In this document: piece by piece, positions 48,690-59,520 of the stretch
Position numbering within the stretch: position 1 is the first letter of the stretch
Layout of the letters: each line of letters opens with the position of its first letter
The notes under the pieces: model-generated
Database searches by the model: none
What the model saw: the letters and a program-made list of their open reading frames with translations, nothing else
What the model was told of the DNA's origin: nothing
Translations under genes and position numbers: made by a program
NCBI GenBank assembly: GCA_025175895.1
Contig: CM045996.1
Location: forward strand, 112,643,179-112,707,178
Reading direction: 5' to 3'
Length of the DNA stretch: 64,000 nt
Source: Wurfbainia villosa
Taxonomy: Eukaryota > Streptophyta > Magnoliopsida > Zingiberales > Zingiberaceae

Positions 48690-49030
48690 TCTGAACAACT
48701 GCCTGGGCATCGGCATCTGCATCGCCTCCGAGTGATGCCGGGCGCCGCGTGTCGCCTCCGGGTCGCCGCCTCAGGGTCGCCGAGGCGCTCCGTGGCCGCT
48801 CCGAACGACAGCGCTGGCGTCCGCGTCGCCTCTAAGCGACCACCTGGCCGTCGGTGACAGCGCCGCCTCTGAAGGCACCCATCGACCACTTCCGAGGGTC
48901 GCCGAGGCGTCAGCGGCCACGCCGCCTCTGAAGTCGACAGGCTGAGCGTCGTCGACCGCGCCGCCTCCAAAATCGCCGCCTGGGCGTCAGCGACCGCGTC
49001 ACCTCCGAGCGACCAACTGAGCATCGACGA
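48690..49030. repeat. GC-rich degenerate repeat in the leader of element D
   Basis: Words such as GCGTC(A/G)GCGACCGCGTC, GCCTCCGAG(C/G)GACC and CGCCTGGGCGTC recur every 45-60 bp. The block is far richer in GC than its surroundings and lies shortly after the primer site in element orientation. The open frames across it are a result of the composition. Confidence 0.7.
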
Positions 49031-49121
49031 TGTGCCGGTCGTGCGAGGAGGTCGTTCGAACAGAGAAGTTCTCTGTTCTTCGATGAGAAAACTTTCACAG
49101 GTAATGAAAAAAATAGAACCT

Positions 49122-49135
49122 CGCTCTGATACCAA
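49122..49135 (-). promoter_or_regulatory. Primer-binding site of element D (tRNA-iMet)
   Basis: The minus strand reads TTGGTATCAGAGCG directly after the 5' LTR end GGTATCGACA. Confidence 0.9.
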
Positions 49136-49425
49136 TGTCGATACCTGTTCTTGAAGAATTTGCCCGGTTGGAGTTGAGTCCTGTGCTCGTGTCGAAGGAA
49201 TGATCACCAAAATGGAAGATTCCTCAAGTTTCACAAACCAAATCCAAGGATGCACCCTATCCCCCTCTCTTTCTGCTCCGCCTCTTCACGGATCTCTCCT
49301 CAGCCCTTGGACGCACCTTCCTTCTAAAGGAAGGGGATCGTGCACGCACGGCTTACGCCGTGCGTGCGTGATGGCAGTTCCACGAACTTCCATTGCAGTT
49401 TGTGGAACTGCTTTCATCACTTACA
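49136..49425 (-). mobile_element. Element D 5' LTR
   Basis: 290 bp, the same length as the 3' LTR, with TG...CA ends and the target duplication GTCTA on its outer side. Confidence 0.92.
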
Positions 49426-50008
49426 GTCTACCTTTCTTAAGGTTAATGCCTAAATAATCCTCTACCTTCATAATAGTTTCCCTAGGTAGAATTGTTTTAG
49501 GGTTATTTGTTATAAATTTGTTCTTAATCCTAATGTCGCAAGATTTTGCACCTAGACAATAAAATCTATTTCTAGTATGCTTTTCATGATTTTGCACAAT
49601 TGCAAGATTATTAAAATTACTCCTAGCATGCTTTTGACTATTAATTGAATAAAGAGCATTATTGAAATATATCTTAGGGTTTTCCTTAGCTCCCCCTACA
49701 TATGTAGCTCCCCCCTTTCCCTTGCTAGGTTGTCCCCCCTAGATTGTTGTCTTATTGACCTGTTTCGGACACTTGCTCTTATAATATCCTACTTCCTTAC
49801 ACTCAAAACACACAATATGATTTTTATTTTTAATCAAAGTGCTTGAGTTACCTAGGTCGGTGGTGGAAGCTAGAGTTGGTTATTCATCTCTCCCAGAGGT
49901 TGAAGCTTCCTCTTGAGTTTGCTCCGATGTGGAAATTCTCTCCTCCCCCTCAATCCTAGAGATGGAGGCTTCCTCCAATTCTTGCTCCTCTATTGATTCG
50001 GATGTTGA

Positions 50009-51610
50009 TGTAGGAACTTCGGTGAGCACTAGAGGGGGTGAATGGTGCATTTTTGTTCGTCGATGGAATTCATTCGTGCTTGATTGTCTACAACACTTGT
50101 TAGCGCAGCAGAATACTAATAATACTAACACAAATGCAAGGATACAAGCATACACATACGATAAGCGATATAACGTGGTTCGGAACCTTAGGATTCCTCC
50201 TCCACGGGTTGAGCTCAAATGAGCCCTAGCGATGCAAAACACCACTAATCAACCTCTCCTTCTCAGAAAACACTCCGGAGGTGGAGAAAACCTCTTACAA
50301 CAGTTCTTACAATGATAAGAAAGAAATACAAGCAAATACAAGTGAAATACACAAAATAACGTAAAGAAAACTTTACAAATGATGCTTTGAATGCTTGCTT
50401 GGTTGATCGCTTGAGCCACACTTGAAGATCCTGACTTGCACCAGCAAATCACCCAAGAAATGGCTGTGGAAATCCTCCCCATCAAGCTCCTTTTATGCCT
50501 CTGCGCAACTTGGATTTTCGCCTAATAGTCGACTGCCAAAAGACTCCAGTTGACTACTAACAGTGTCGTTGTCTCACAATGGACTTGGTCCACGTTGGCA
50601 TTCAAGCCAACGGATACACTGGCAGTCGACTGCTTAAGCTCGTAGCCGACTGCTTAGTCGACTACTAAGCGTTCTATCTTCGCGACCAAAATCAACAGCA
50701 GTCAACTACCATCAACAACAGTCGATTGCTCATGGCGACCGATCGCCTAATGCTAGCAATGATCGCTAAGTCCACTTGTTACGCAACGCTCGACTCATGA
50801 TACGATCGATCGTCATAATTCGATTGATCGCCGTGTCAACTCGGTGTCAAGTGTCAAAATACTACCGATCGGTCCATAACCCACGATCATTGCTACACCT
50901 CAACCATGAGATTTACCCCAAGTATGATGCTCTCATACTTGCTAGACCACCCTTAGTCTAGACCTAAGTCTTCTAGCCACCTCCATTAGCCTCATGCCTA
51001 TCAGATCCCTCTAAGTCATCCATAACTTGTTCATCCATACGCTTTCCTTCAAGTGCTTCCATTGGCTATTGTCATGCTAAGCTGGTCTACACCACCAAGG
51101 CACATTTGGGTTTACGCTGCTAAGACACACACTTGAACTTTATGCCGCCAACCATTGGACTTATGCTACCAAGACTCCACCCTTGGACTTTATGCCGCCA
51201 ATATCAAACCTTAGACTTCCCAATTGCCAAGTACCCATGACTTGGACTTTCACCGCCAAGACTACATACTTGGACTTACGTGACCAAGACTATACCCTTG
51301 GACTTTCCATGCCAACTCCATGTTGGACTTTCCAAATGCAAAGACCAATGCTTGGACTTTCCATTGCCAAGTACCCAAGACTTGGACTTTACCATTGCCA
51401 AGACCCATGCTTAGACTTTCCATGCCAAGTGTCTCACTTGGACTTTCCATGCCAAGTGTCTCACTTGGACTTCTCATCATATGGTTAACTCCATGTCAAC
51501 CATATAGTCAACCCATTGTCAAACAATGGTCAACTCATCATCAAATATCAAAATACTACTTGAGTCAAACTCGAGTTTGGTCAATCATGACCTAGGCGAT
51601 TGCACTAATA
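50009..51610 (-). mobile_element. S6: 3' LTR inserted in the S5 gag
   Basis: 1602 bp, from TGTAGGAACTTCGG to CACTAATA, followed by the polypurine-tract complement CTCCCCCTTTTTT. The left flank is GTTGA; the right end is outside the window. It carries both palindrome types (AGTCGACTG at 50525-50660, GATCGC words at 50730-50840) and hairpin units at 51120-51475. Confidence 0.8.
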
Positions 51611-53593
51611 ATCTCCCCCTTTTTTGATTTTTGACAAAAACTAAACACCTTTTAGTTAGAACACTAACTCAAACCAATCCTCCCAATTGTCTAATTGAGA
51701 ATTCTCGCATTATCCCATCAATTATCCCCCTTTTTGACATACATCAAAAAGGCTCTCCCCAAGGATGTCAATGTCTCATATTCCAATGAGATCTTACAAT
51801 CTTTCCTTTGGTTCAAAAACATCTAGGATGTCTTCACTCTTCCTAGTGATAAGTCTCATATCACTAAATAGAGGTAATCATCACTTCTCCAAATTCTCCC
51901 CTATATGAGGAAGATCACATCCATCATCCCTTTGATGAATAGCCTCCCCTAAAGACTTGCTCCCCCTTGACCATTGCATCAACAATGTCCTTGGAGAGTC
52001 CTTAAGCCTATAGGAACACTAAACCATCAAAATTAAGGTCAAAAGTTCAAACTTGAACTTTCATGTACTTAAAATTTGATATACTCCCTAAACAATTCTC
52101 CTAATCCATATCCAATGGATTTTCACCCTTTATAATGCTTTCCAAAGCATATCCTTTGGTTAGGAGCAGTTAGGGAAGCCTAACATAGCTGAAATCAGGC
52201 TAAACAAACATTGTTTATCCGAAATTAGGTCTGACAGTCGACTATTTCAGTCAACAACCGACTGCCATCTATGGCAGTTAACTGATTTCTACAAATGCAT
52301 AAATCAAGTTCAAAAATTGAATTTCAAAAAATCATAAGTAATTATACATATTTTGAAAAAATATGAAAATTCATATGTATAATACTTATATCAATCATTA
52401 TGGGTGAAAAATATTTGAAAAATAAAATACCCATTAAATAGTGAGATTGATACAAAATTCAAAATCATTGATAACTTCAATGTTTTTGACCTATTTTGTT
52501 TCAACTTCATCAATGGTGATTTCTATCAAAAGATAGACTACACCATGGTTTTCTAAAATGATTTTAAAATCTATGTTGAACCATGGTCTATTGGTTTAAT
52601 GCACATGACTTATACATAAGCTTTTCTCAAGATTCATCCATGGTATAAGATGAGTTTTAGTTCATCTAGATGCAAGAACTATGCACCTTGAACTTACCTC
52701 ATTTCCTAACACCTCACATGTGTATGGTGTATCAATACACACATATGTCAATGTGATGTAAGATGTGAGTTTTGTTCATCCTAAACTAAGGTCTCATGTA
52801 TTTTTTTAAGGCAACATTATTTGATTCCCTTATACATGGGACTTCAAATCATGTCATTGTCCTTAAGTCAATTTTAACAAACTCAAATGCATGAATGATG
52901 ATTACGGTATAAGTGATAGCATAAATAAACATGTGCCAATAATCATGATGTCCTAACTTAAAATATAAACCTAAATATACATGACATAAAACCTTAAACT
53001 TAAACATTATCATGACATTTAATGATTAAAATGAAATATGATGTCATGACATGACATATGACAAATAAATCATGGCACATAAAATATGAAGGTATAATAA
53101 TACCTAAGTTTTAGTATTAATTGTCATTTGTTAGAATTGAGCCCATTTTGTCATATTACTGCTTATCTCCCAAATGTGCCAAAAATCCAAAATGACACAC
53201 CATGACTTCTAAACTTAAGTTGTGCAAATTTGGTCAATTTTTTAAACTTCTCAAATTTAATTGGCATATTCTAAACTCCTTTAGGATAGAATTCAAACTT
53301 ATTTCTAAGGTATCCCATTACCTTAGAAATGTCCTAAAGTGCCAACTCTATCATGGTTAGGTTAACTACCCATCCACTTAGGGTTGACACATCCTAACTC
53401 ATTTAGCGTGAATCGATTACGCTCCTAGGAACCCAATATCTATTGGAGATCCTTGGGTTTACAAGGTATTCGCTAGGGATAACTTCCCTAGATACCTTCC
53501 TAATGACCCTTTTTGGCCTGAAAGCCTTGGTCAATTGGGTCTTGTCTTGGTCAACTTTAGGGATAACTTTCCTTGTGACCTTCTTAGTGGTCT
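51611..53593 (-). mobile_element. S6 internal region with gag C-terminus
   Basis: The non-coding part (51611-53402) follows S3 block by block. The gag C-terminus is coded by 53593-53403: a Lys/Arg-rich stretch and the end NRYWVPRSVIDSR. It is cut at 53593 by the next insertion. The upstream residues of the open frame covering it belong to the inserted LTR, not to gag. Confidence 0.7.
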
Positions 53594-56049
53594 TGTCACG
53601 CCCCGAGAGTATGTCGTGCCGAAAAGCAAACGGACGGCATCTCCCCTGTACGTGGCAACATATCGGGTTAATACAAGGCCCGTAGGCCCACAACAACAAT
53701 ATGATATACACAGATATCAACATATCAAACGCACTAAACACAGCGGAAACATAGAACAGATAAAACAATATACAATGACCCAACTGTGTACTCCGGAGTG
53801 ACTTGACACGACAAGAAACATAATAGAAGCCACATCGAAAGCCAAATATATACAACACGTCCGTATATCACAGATACGGAAACAATACGGCTAAAAACCC
53901 AAACCAACAATCCATAAGGATACAACAACACGGAAAACATATCCATTCGTCCGGTGTAAGATGGGATCAGCTGGCGGAGCTCCGAACATCCAAGGAATCT
54001 TCTACCTGTTATCTGGGCGACAGGAAGCCCAGGATCCTGGGGTGGTGAGTATAAACTCAGGGGTAATATGTAGAAAGTGCATGAACAACATATAAGGATA
54101 GATCTACAAGTATACATGTGAAGATCTATAGGTATACAACATGAGTCCAATAGACATACAGTCCTATCCAACTCTAATAACAAGTAACTACAGTAAAGTG
54201 ATACTCAGTGTATATATACTAAACTGATCAACTGAACATAAAGTAATGTACCAACGTACCTGACGGTCTGCAACACCATAAGCTATATCATCCTGACAGA
54301 TATACAATAACATAACCCATATAATGTACCAGGTCAATCCCATACCTGACCAATACTCCAACATATGAACAGTATATGATCACCTGTACTAACAACCAGG
54401 TCCGTACCATACAATGACATGATGCTAATCAAATGCATATAACTGTCTAAATCAATGCATGTATCATGCTCAACACATAGCAGTAAATAAAATGCAAATG
54501 ACATGTATCATAATGAACAAACATGTGCAACAATCATAGCTCAATCAAATGCAGCATCTCACAAGCATATGTAAAACATATATCAAATACATGCATACAT
54601 ATATATATCTGCAATGCATATGCATGGTCATGCCTGTGCACCCAAATCGCTTCCACGACCCCTGTGTGGCATAGGTGGCAGGACATGACAACTATCCCGA
54701 CGCCACCACTCTCGAGTGGCCGAGTTGGGTAGTATGAAAAGATGGCTAGCCCGCCATAGAGCTATATGCTACCCACAGGGGTCCTCTCATTGCTCCATCC
54801 CTACCCATGAATAGGCGAGCCGCACCGGGACAATCGACATCACACGACCACTGTGTCTATAGTGGGTGAGTGCGCTAACTACCACTCCGCCGGTGCCCAG
54901 TGCGCGATCTCCATCCTACAACCATCCATAGTGGCGAGAGCGGCACCCACAACAATGCTCGCCTCAACCTTGCAACCACTACTGAGTGGCGGGAGGCGGG
55001 ATGATGACGACTCATCTCAACCACAAGGAGACCCGGTCCAAGATGATGCATGAAATGTAATGATGCATAGCTCACACACAAATCCTCGTAACACTCCCTA
55101 ACTCACGGGGAGACCTAGTCAACCATGCAAGGACGACAAATCCGTAATCACAACCTATTTACCTATGTATAGATAAATAGATCCGTCAAACTAACACACT
55201 GATATGTATACGATACAACGACCGACCTCATAATTTGGACTCATCACCTAACCTAGTGATGCAACCCAGTAACCCAATCTGAGGTCATAAAAATAACCCT
55301 AACCACATGTACTTACTAAACATCTATCAGCTAACACATAATAGGGTTTTATAGTTCCTATCCGAGCTAGATAATCAATGAAGTACCAGAGTATATATCT
55401 TAAAGGTCAAGGCAGTACAAGCATACGATTAAATAAGAGTGGATTTAAGGTAAACAGGTATAAACATAAATCCAAGATCATGCACTGGAATTGATCAAAA
55501 CTACCGGACCAGGTAGATATTACCCACCTGATACGAGGGTCTAATAATCCTCACGGCCGTGGACCTGCTTCGTATCCCAAACCTGCACATAATAGCAAGC
55601 AATGATTAAGTACAAGTGTCCGACCAATATACGAACTAGAGACTACATCGTTTCTATATTTGCATACTTCCCTCGACTACGAGCTAAAACTCGAGCATCC
55701 CAATCTGATACACCATAACCACACTCACAATAGACCACCAACATCCAAAGATCTATTGAAGTAAATAGATCTAAATACACTCAAATCACTATCCAATCAT
55801 CTAAACATAATCTCAATACTCAGAACAACCCAAGCTCACCACCAATCAATCACAGCCACGGCAGCTCATCGTTTACAGCAACATACAACCATGAACATAA
55901 CCAGATCATCTACAGATCAACAACCATCAATTGGACTCATAACCGACACAACAACACAACATCATAAATGACCACTCTAAAATCAACAACAACAAACACT
56001 GATTACACTCAAATCACAGCCGCCAACCTCACTGGATCGATGAACGTAA
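53594..56049 (-). mobile_element. Gypsy-like LTR or fragment inserted in S6
   Basis: It begins TGTCACGCCCCGAGAG; on the minus strand this is an LTR ending CTCGGGGCGTGACA, a common ending in plant Ty3/gypsy chromovirus LTRs. No ORF with domains is seen. There is no primer site because the neighbour is S6 gag. The other end is not visible: C3 interrupts at 56050. GGTCT (53589-53593) may be one target-duplication copy. Confidence 0.5.
54695..54995. repeat. Spaced CCACT/AGTGG hairpin motifs
   Basis: Four short inverted repeats with different loops lie in 300 bp: CCACTCTCGAGTGG, CCACTGTGTCTATAGTGG, CCATCCATAGTGG (weaker) and CCACTACTGAGTGG. They recur with CGA- or CGG-rich text around them. Confidence 0.65.
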
Positions 56050-58249
56050 TGTTAGTAATATATGAGAGATGTCCTAAGGCAATCGCCTTATGTATGAACC
56101 ATTTATATGATAAATGAAGATTCACTATTTGAGTATACATGCTTTATGTATTTGATTGGATCTTAAACTCATTTACTGAATGTCCACGATACGATTCACA
56201 GCATGAGAGAATTTGTGATTGGATCACAACTAGTGAGTATCTCTACATGTGTAATTGTGATGTATCGGAATTATCCCTAGTCGATGAATTGATGGATTTG
56301 GACACCATCAATTCCGTCGAGACTAGCACGAGGTATACTCCTTGGTGTATCCAAGCAGCTGATTCTCACTGGCTGGAGACATAGTGATGTCCGGAGTTAA
56401 TCGTGGATGCTAGTTATGGTAACTAGTTCATTGGAGTGACCAGCCGTAAGACTTCATATGGTTCTCTGCATATATAGATTGTCAATGAAGTTCTTACTGT
56501 GGCTTAAGTGCGATGTTCCTTTGACTTGCGGTATTCAAGTCATCTTGATCATGGAGACTTATGCTTTGACATCTTAAGCAAGCATCTCTAAGGAGATGTG
56601 GACCCGGGATGATTGGGTATAAGTGAAGTGATCGAAGGTGTTTGAATAGCCTATAAAGGATTCACCACTCCTTGCGAGGAGATGTATACCCATGGCCTCT
56701 CGTCGGATTGTTACTAAAGTCTTTGGCCAAAGCATTACATGTTTAGAGTAAGGTACTCTTCGATACATGTGGAGTAACTAGAATCCGTAGGACGAGGAAA
56801 TGATACTTGGGCTAGGTGTGACGTAGTCAGCCTAGTGGGGCCTGACACAATAGACTATGTCTTGAACCAAGTGGGTATAAGATGAGTGAAGGGAATGGGG
56901 CACGAATCATTCGAGCTGCTGAAGGGTTTCAGAAATAGTTCTGGATCAACCGTTGATCTTTTCGGTTAATTGGGGATCATGATGTACTACTAGGTGCCAC
57001 TCATGATCGTTCTATAATTAATGGTTAATTATAGACGGCCAACATAAATCGAGAACCTATTTGGTCACACGCACAACGAGCGTAATCCAAAGGATTTAAA
57101 ACGAGCTTGAGAATGGGATTCTCAGACCGAGAGAAACAAGGTTTGGTTGGACCAAACATGAAGCGAGCATGAAATCGTTTCAGTCGCAATGGAAGCGTGG
57201 ATGGGTCGTGTCTTATGAAGACATAATGGATGAACCAAAATGGTTTGGTTCTAATCCAATGGAGGAGAATAAACCAAAGGGTTTGGTTTATTTTAAACGA
57301 ATGAACCAAAAGTTTGTTCGGTTCGTTTTAACTTAAAATAAACCATCATGGTTTGGTTTATTTTAACTTATCTTAATGGAGCGGGTTAACGGACCTAATG
57401 GTTATGATCCAATAACCATTAAGAGAATTAGTTCTCTATAAAAGAGGGCTTAAGGGATAATTAAGCCCTAATCCAAAACCCCTAGGTTAAAGTTGCCGCC
57501 CACCTCCTTATTGGAGTTTTCGGCGCCAACCTCTTGTCGCCACCCATAGCTCCTCCAACCGGCGTCCAGAAGGTAGCTTCCTTCCCCCTCGCCGGCGTCG
57601 AGCTACTGCCGGTTAGTGCTCTGGAGATTTCCTTCAGGTTTGGCATCAAGGTGAGCTCTATCTTCCTTGGTTGGCCGGCGCCTATCACCTCCACCAAAGC
57701 TATCCAGTTTTCTGGACAGCTTGTTCTCCTCTCGTCGGAGCGTCGTTTGGACGATGGTTAGAGCTCCGACAGTGGCTAACTTACCGGGGATTCGATCTCC
57801 GGTAATCCTCTGAGGTGGAGGACGAAGGATTCGTCAATTAGTTGATGAATACCTCTTCGGAGAAGCGAGTTTTGAGAACTCGTATTAGGATCCGAATTTG
57901 GATTCGGATCGTGATCATCTCTCGATCACGTCGTCTTCAACACGAGGCTAGTAACCCGTACGAAGACGAAGCTCGTGGCTTAGCGAAGTCATCCCGAGGA
58001 ACTCGGCGTGGATACGGATAGAGACGATTCTAGCGAGGATCGTTCCGGTTGATGTCGTTCCCGCTACACGTCATACGAAAGGTATAACGTAGATAAATTT
58101 CCTATTATTGCAAATTTAAATTTACGGTTATGTCTACACTTGTTGTACTATGCATGCGTGTATTGTGTGTGTTGTAATAAATGTAGATTTATTATTTTTA
58201 TTGCTTCCGCTGTGTTCATGTTTACGAAACGTGATCGAACACACACACG
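56050..58249 (+). mobile_element. C3: 5' LTR of a younger Angela-type element
   Basis: It starts TGTTAGTAATATATGAG and matches the C2 LTR throughout. It stops at ACACACACG: the last ~20 bp of the LTR and the adjoining primer site are deleted. Its first 559 bp match the partial 3' LTR (63442-64000) except for about four differences by eye. The left flank CGTAA may be a target duplication. Confidence 0.9.
57437..57443 (+). promoter_or_regulatory. TATA box of C3 LTR
   Basis: TATAAAA in GTTCTCTATAAAAGAGGGC, conserved in all three C-type LTRs that reach this point. Confidence 0.65.
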
Positions 58250-59505
58250 TTGTGTTTCGACATAATCGTAAAATGGTTTTGCGATAGTCATAATGTATTT
58301 CTGGAAATTTTCTAATTTTGGAAATTTAGAAGTATTTATGGAAATTTTTCAATTTTGGAAAGTTTAGAAGTATTTATGGAAATCTTTCACTTTTGGAAAG
58401 TTGGAAGTATTTATGGAAATTGATATTTTCCATAAATATAATATTTGATTAGATTCTGGAAATTTGTTTCCTAATTTAATCATGATTTGATTTGGGAAAT
58501 CAAATCTTAAAATATTTTAATTTCCATAAGTAGTTTTAATGATTTAGGAAATTGGTTTCCTAAATAGATTTTCCTTAATCAAATAATTCCATGAATAAAA
58601 TATGTGATTAGATTTGGAAATTTGTTTCCTAATTTAATTATGATTTTATTTGGAGAATCAAATCTTAAACATATTTTATTTCCATAAATAGTTATGACAT
58701 ATAAGGAAATTATATACATAACATAATTGTATGCCATATAATTGCATTAGATGCATAACATTATGCCATGCGTGTCGTGACATGTAGATGTATGTCATGT
58801 ATGACATGCCATGTAGATAATAGTTATTTGCATGCAAAGAGGATGAGACATAAAACCCTTAAACAATATTAAAGCCTACACCTTCCATTAATATGGTTAG
58901 AACCAGAGTTCCGTTTCTTGTTTGGGTTGTTGGACTCTCTCCAAGCCCGGCTCGAACCCGAACATGTTCAAACCATGGAATAGTTTAATACTAATATGGT
59001 AAGAGTCAGAGGTCAATCGTTAGCTTTGGTTGTTAGACTCTCTCCAAGCTGGGCTAATTGGTTGAATGCACTCCAACCATATTAAAACTATTTCTCGATT
59101 AATGGGTTGGCTTTAACCTGGAGCATCGGCTTGTTGGACTCTCTCCAAGGTCGATGTAAAGGGAGGTGAAGTTGGGTGCTATGCATATGATGCATACTTG
59201 TTAATGTGTTAACAACCCAACGTATGTGTGAACATTCAATTAGTTGATAGCACATTGTGATAGTTGCATATACGTGATATGCAATCGGTATAGATGATAC
59301 CTACCGTCGTAGTTATGAATGGCTTGTTGGACTCTCTCCAAGGTTGTTCATAACTATGATGGATATCAGCCCATTCGGAGATGGACCTACGATCTCCCGA
59401 AGTGATTTTGGGGTTTTTGAAATTCGAAAAATGAATGGGATTTATAAATGTATATTGATGCATTTTAAAATCATTTTCTCATATATGCTCGTTTTGTATT
59501 TCTAG
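57651..59505 (+). other. Possible leader intron of C3
   Basis: A donor ATCAAG/GTGAGC at 57650/57651 lies about 210 bp after the TATA box. An acceptor TTTTGTATTTCTAG/GTCAAT at 59505/59506 lies 15 nt before the gag ATG at 59521. Splicing would remove 1855 nt: the rest of U5, the primer-site region and all leader hairpins. The donor is kept in the C2 LTRs (28950, 35985); the acceptor is deleted in C2. This is inferred from consensus only. Confidence 0.35.
58911..59358 (+). repeat. Four leader hairpins with a constant apical motif (C3)
   Basis: TTGTTGGACTCTCTCCAAG (one base changed in copy 2) occurs at about 58928, 59030, 59131 and 59324. Each can form TTGG-ACTCTCT-CCAA. Different outer arms enclose the copies: GTTTGGG/CCCGAAC (58920-58926 with 58957-58963), TTAGCTT/GGGCTAA (59020-59026 with 59051-59057), CATCGG/TCGATG (59124-59129 with 59151-59156) and AGTTATGAA/TTCATAACT (59311-59319 with 59347-59355). 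Confidence 0.85.
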
Positions 59506-59520
59506 GTCAATAAATTGATC

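Larger units (their letters stand above)
41304..49425 (-). mobile_element. Element D: complete Ty1/copia retrotransposon, 8122 bp
   Basis: It is bounded by 290-bp LTRs and a perfect 5-bp target duplication GTCTA (41299-41303 and 49426-49430), inserted in the S5 gag. Order on the minus strand: LTR, primer site, a long leader with an extra ORF, gag-pol, a 1.4-kb 3' untranslated region, a polypurine tract, LTR. The integrase-before-reverse-transcriptase order fixes the copia class. The two LTRs differ at about 9 of 290 positions by eye (roughly 97% identical), so the insertion is not very recent. It is inactive because of stops and frameshifts. Confidence 0.92.
40751..50008 (-). pseudogene. S5 gag split by element D
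   Basis: On the minus strand it reads from 50008 to 49431, then from 41303 to 40751. The first part has the acidic Glu/Ser region and a zinc knuckle at 49770-49811 in which the histidine is Tyr (CFECKEVGYYKSKC), followed by a TAG stop near 49738. The second part (181 aa from 41296) has the coiled coil LGELELENQVLRLKLEKLKK, a Lys-rich tail and the end NRYWVPRSLIPSR. Compared with S3 it has only one knuckle. The gag N-terminus lies beyond the S6 insertion and outside the window. Confidence 0.7.

Noticed and set aside
48569..49255. A 228-codon minus-strand frame in the leader of element D
   Set aside because: It begins inside the LTR and crosses the primer site and the GC-rich repeat; its Arg/Ala/Pro-rich content follows from base composition.
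53403..53858. A 151-residue minus-strand open frame as a gene
   Set aside because: It fuses the inserted gypsy-like LTR (N-terminal two thirds) with the S6 gag end by read-through of the insertion junction at 53593.
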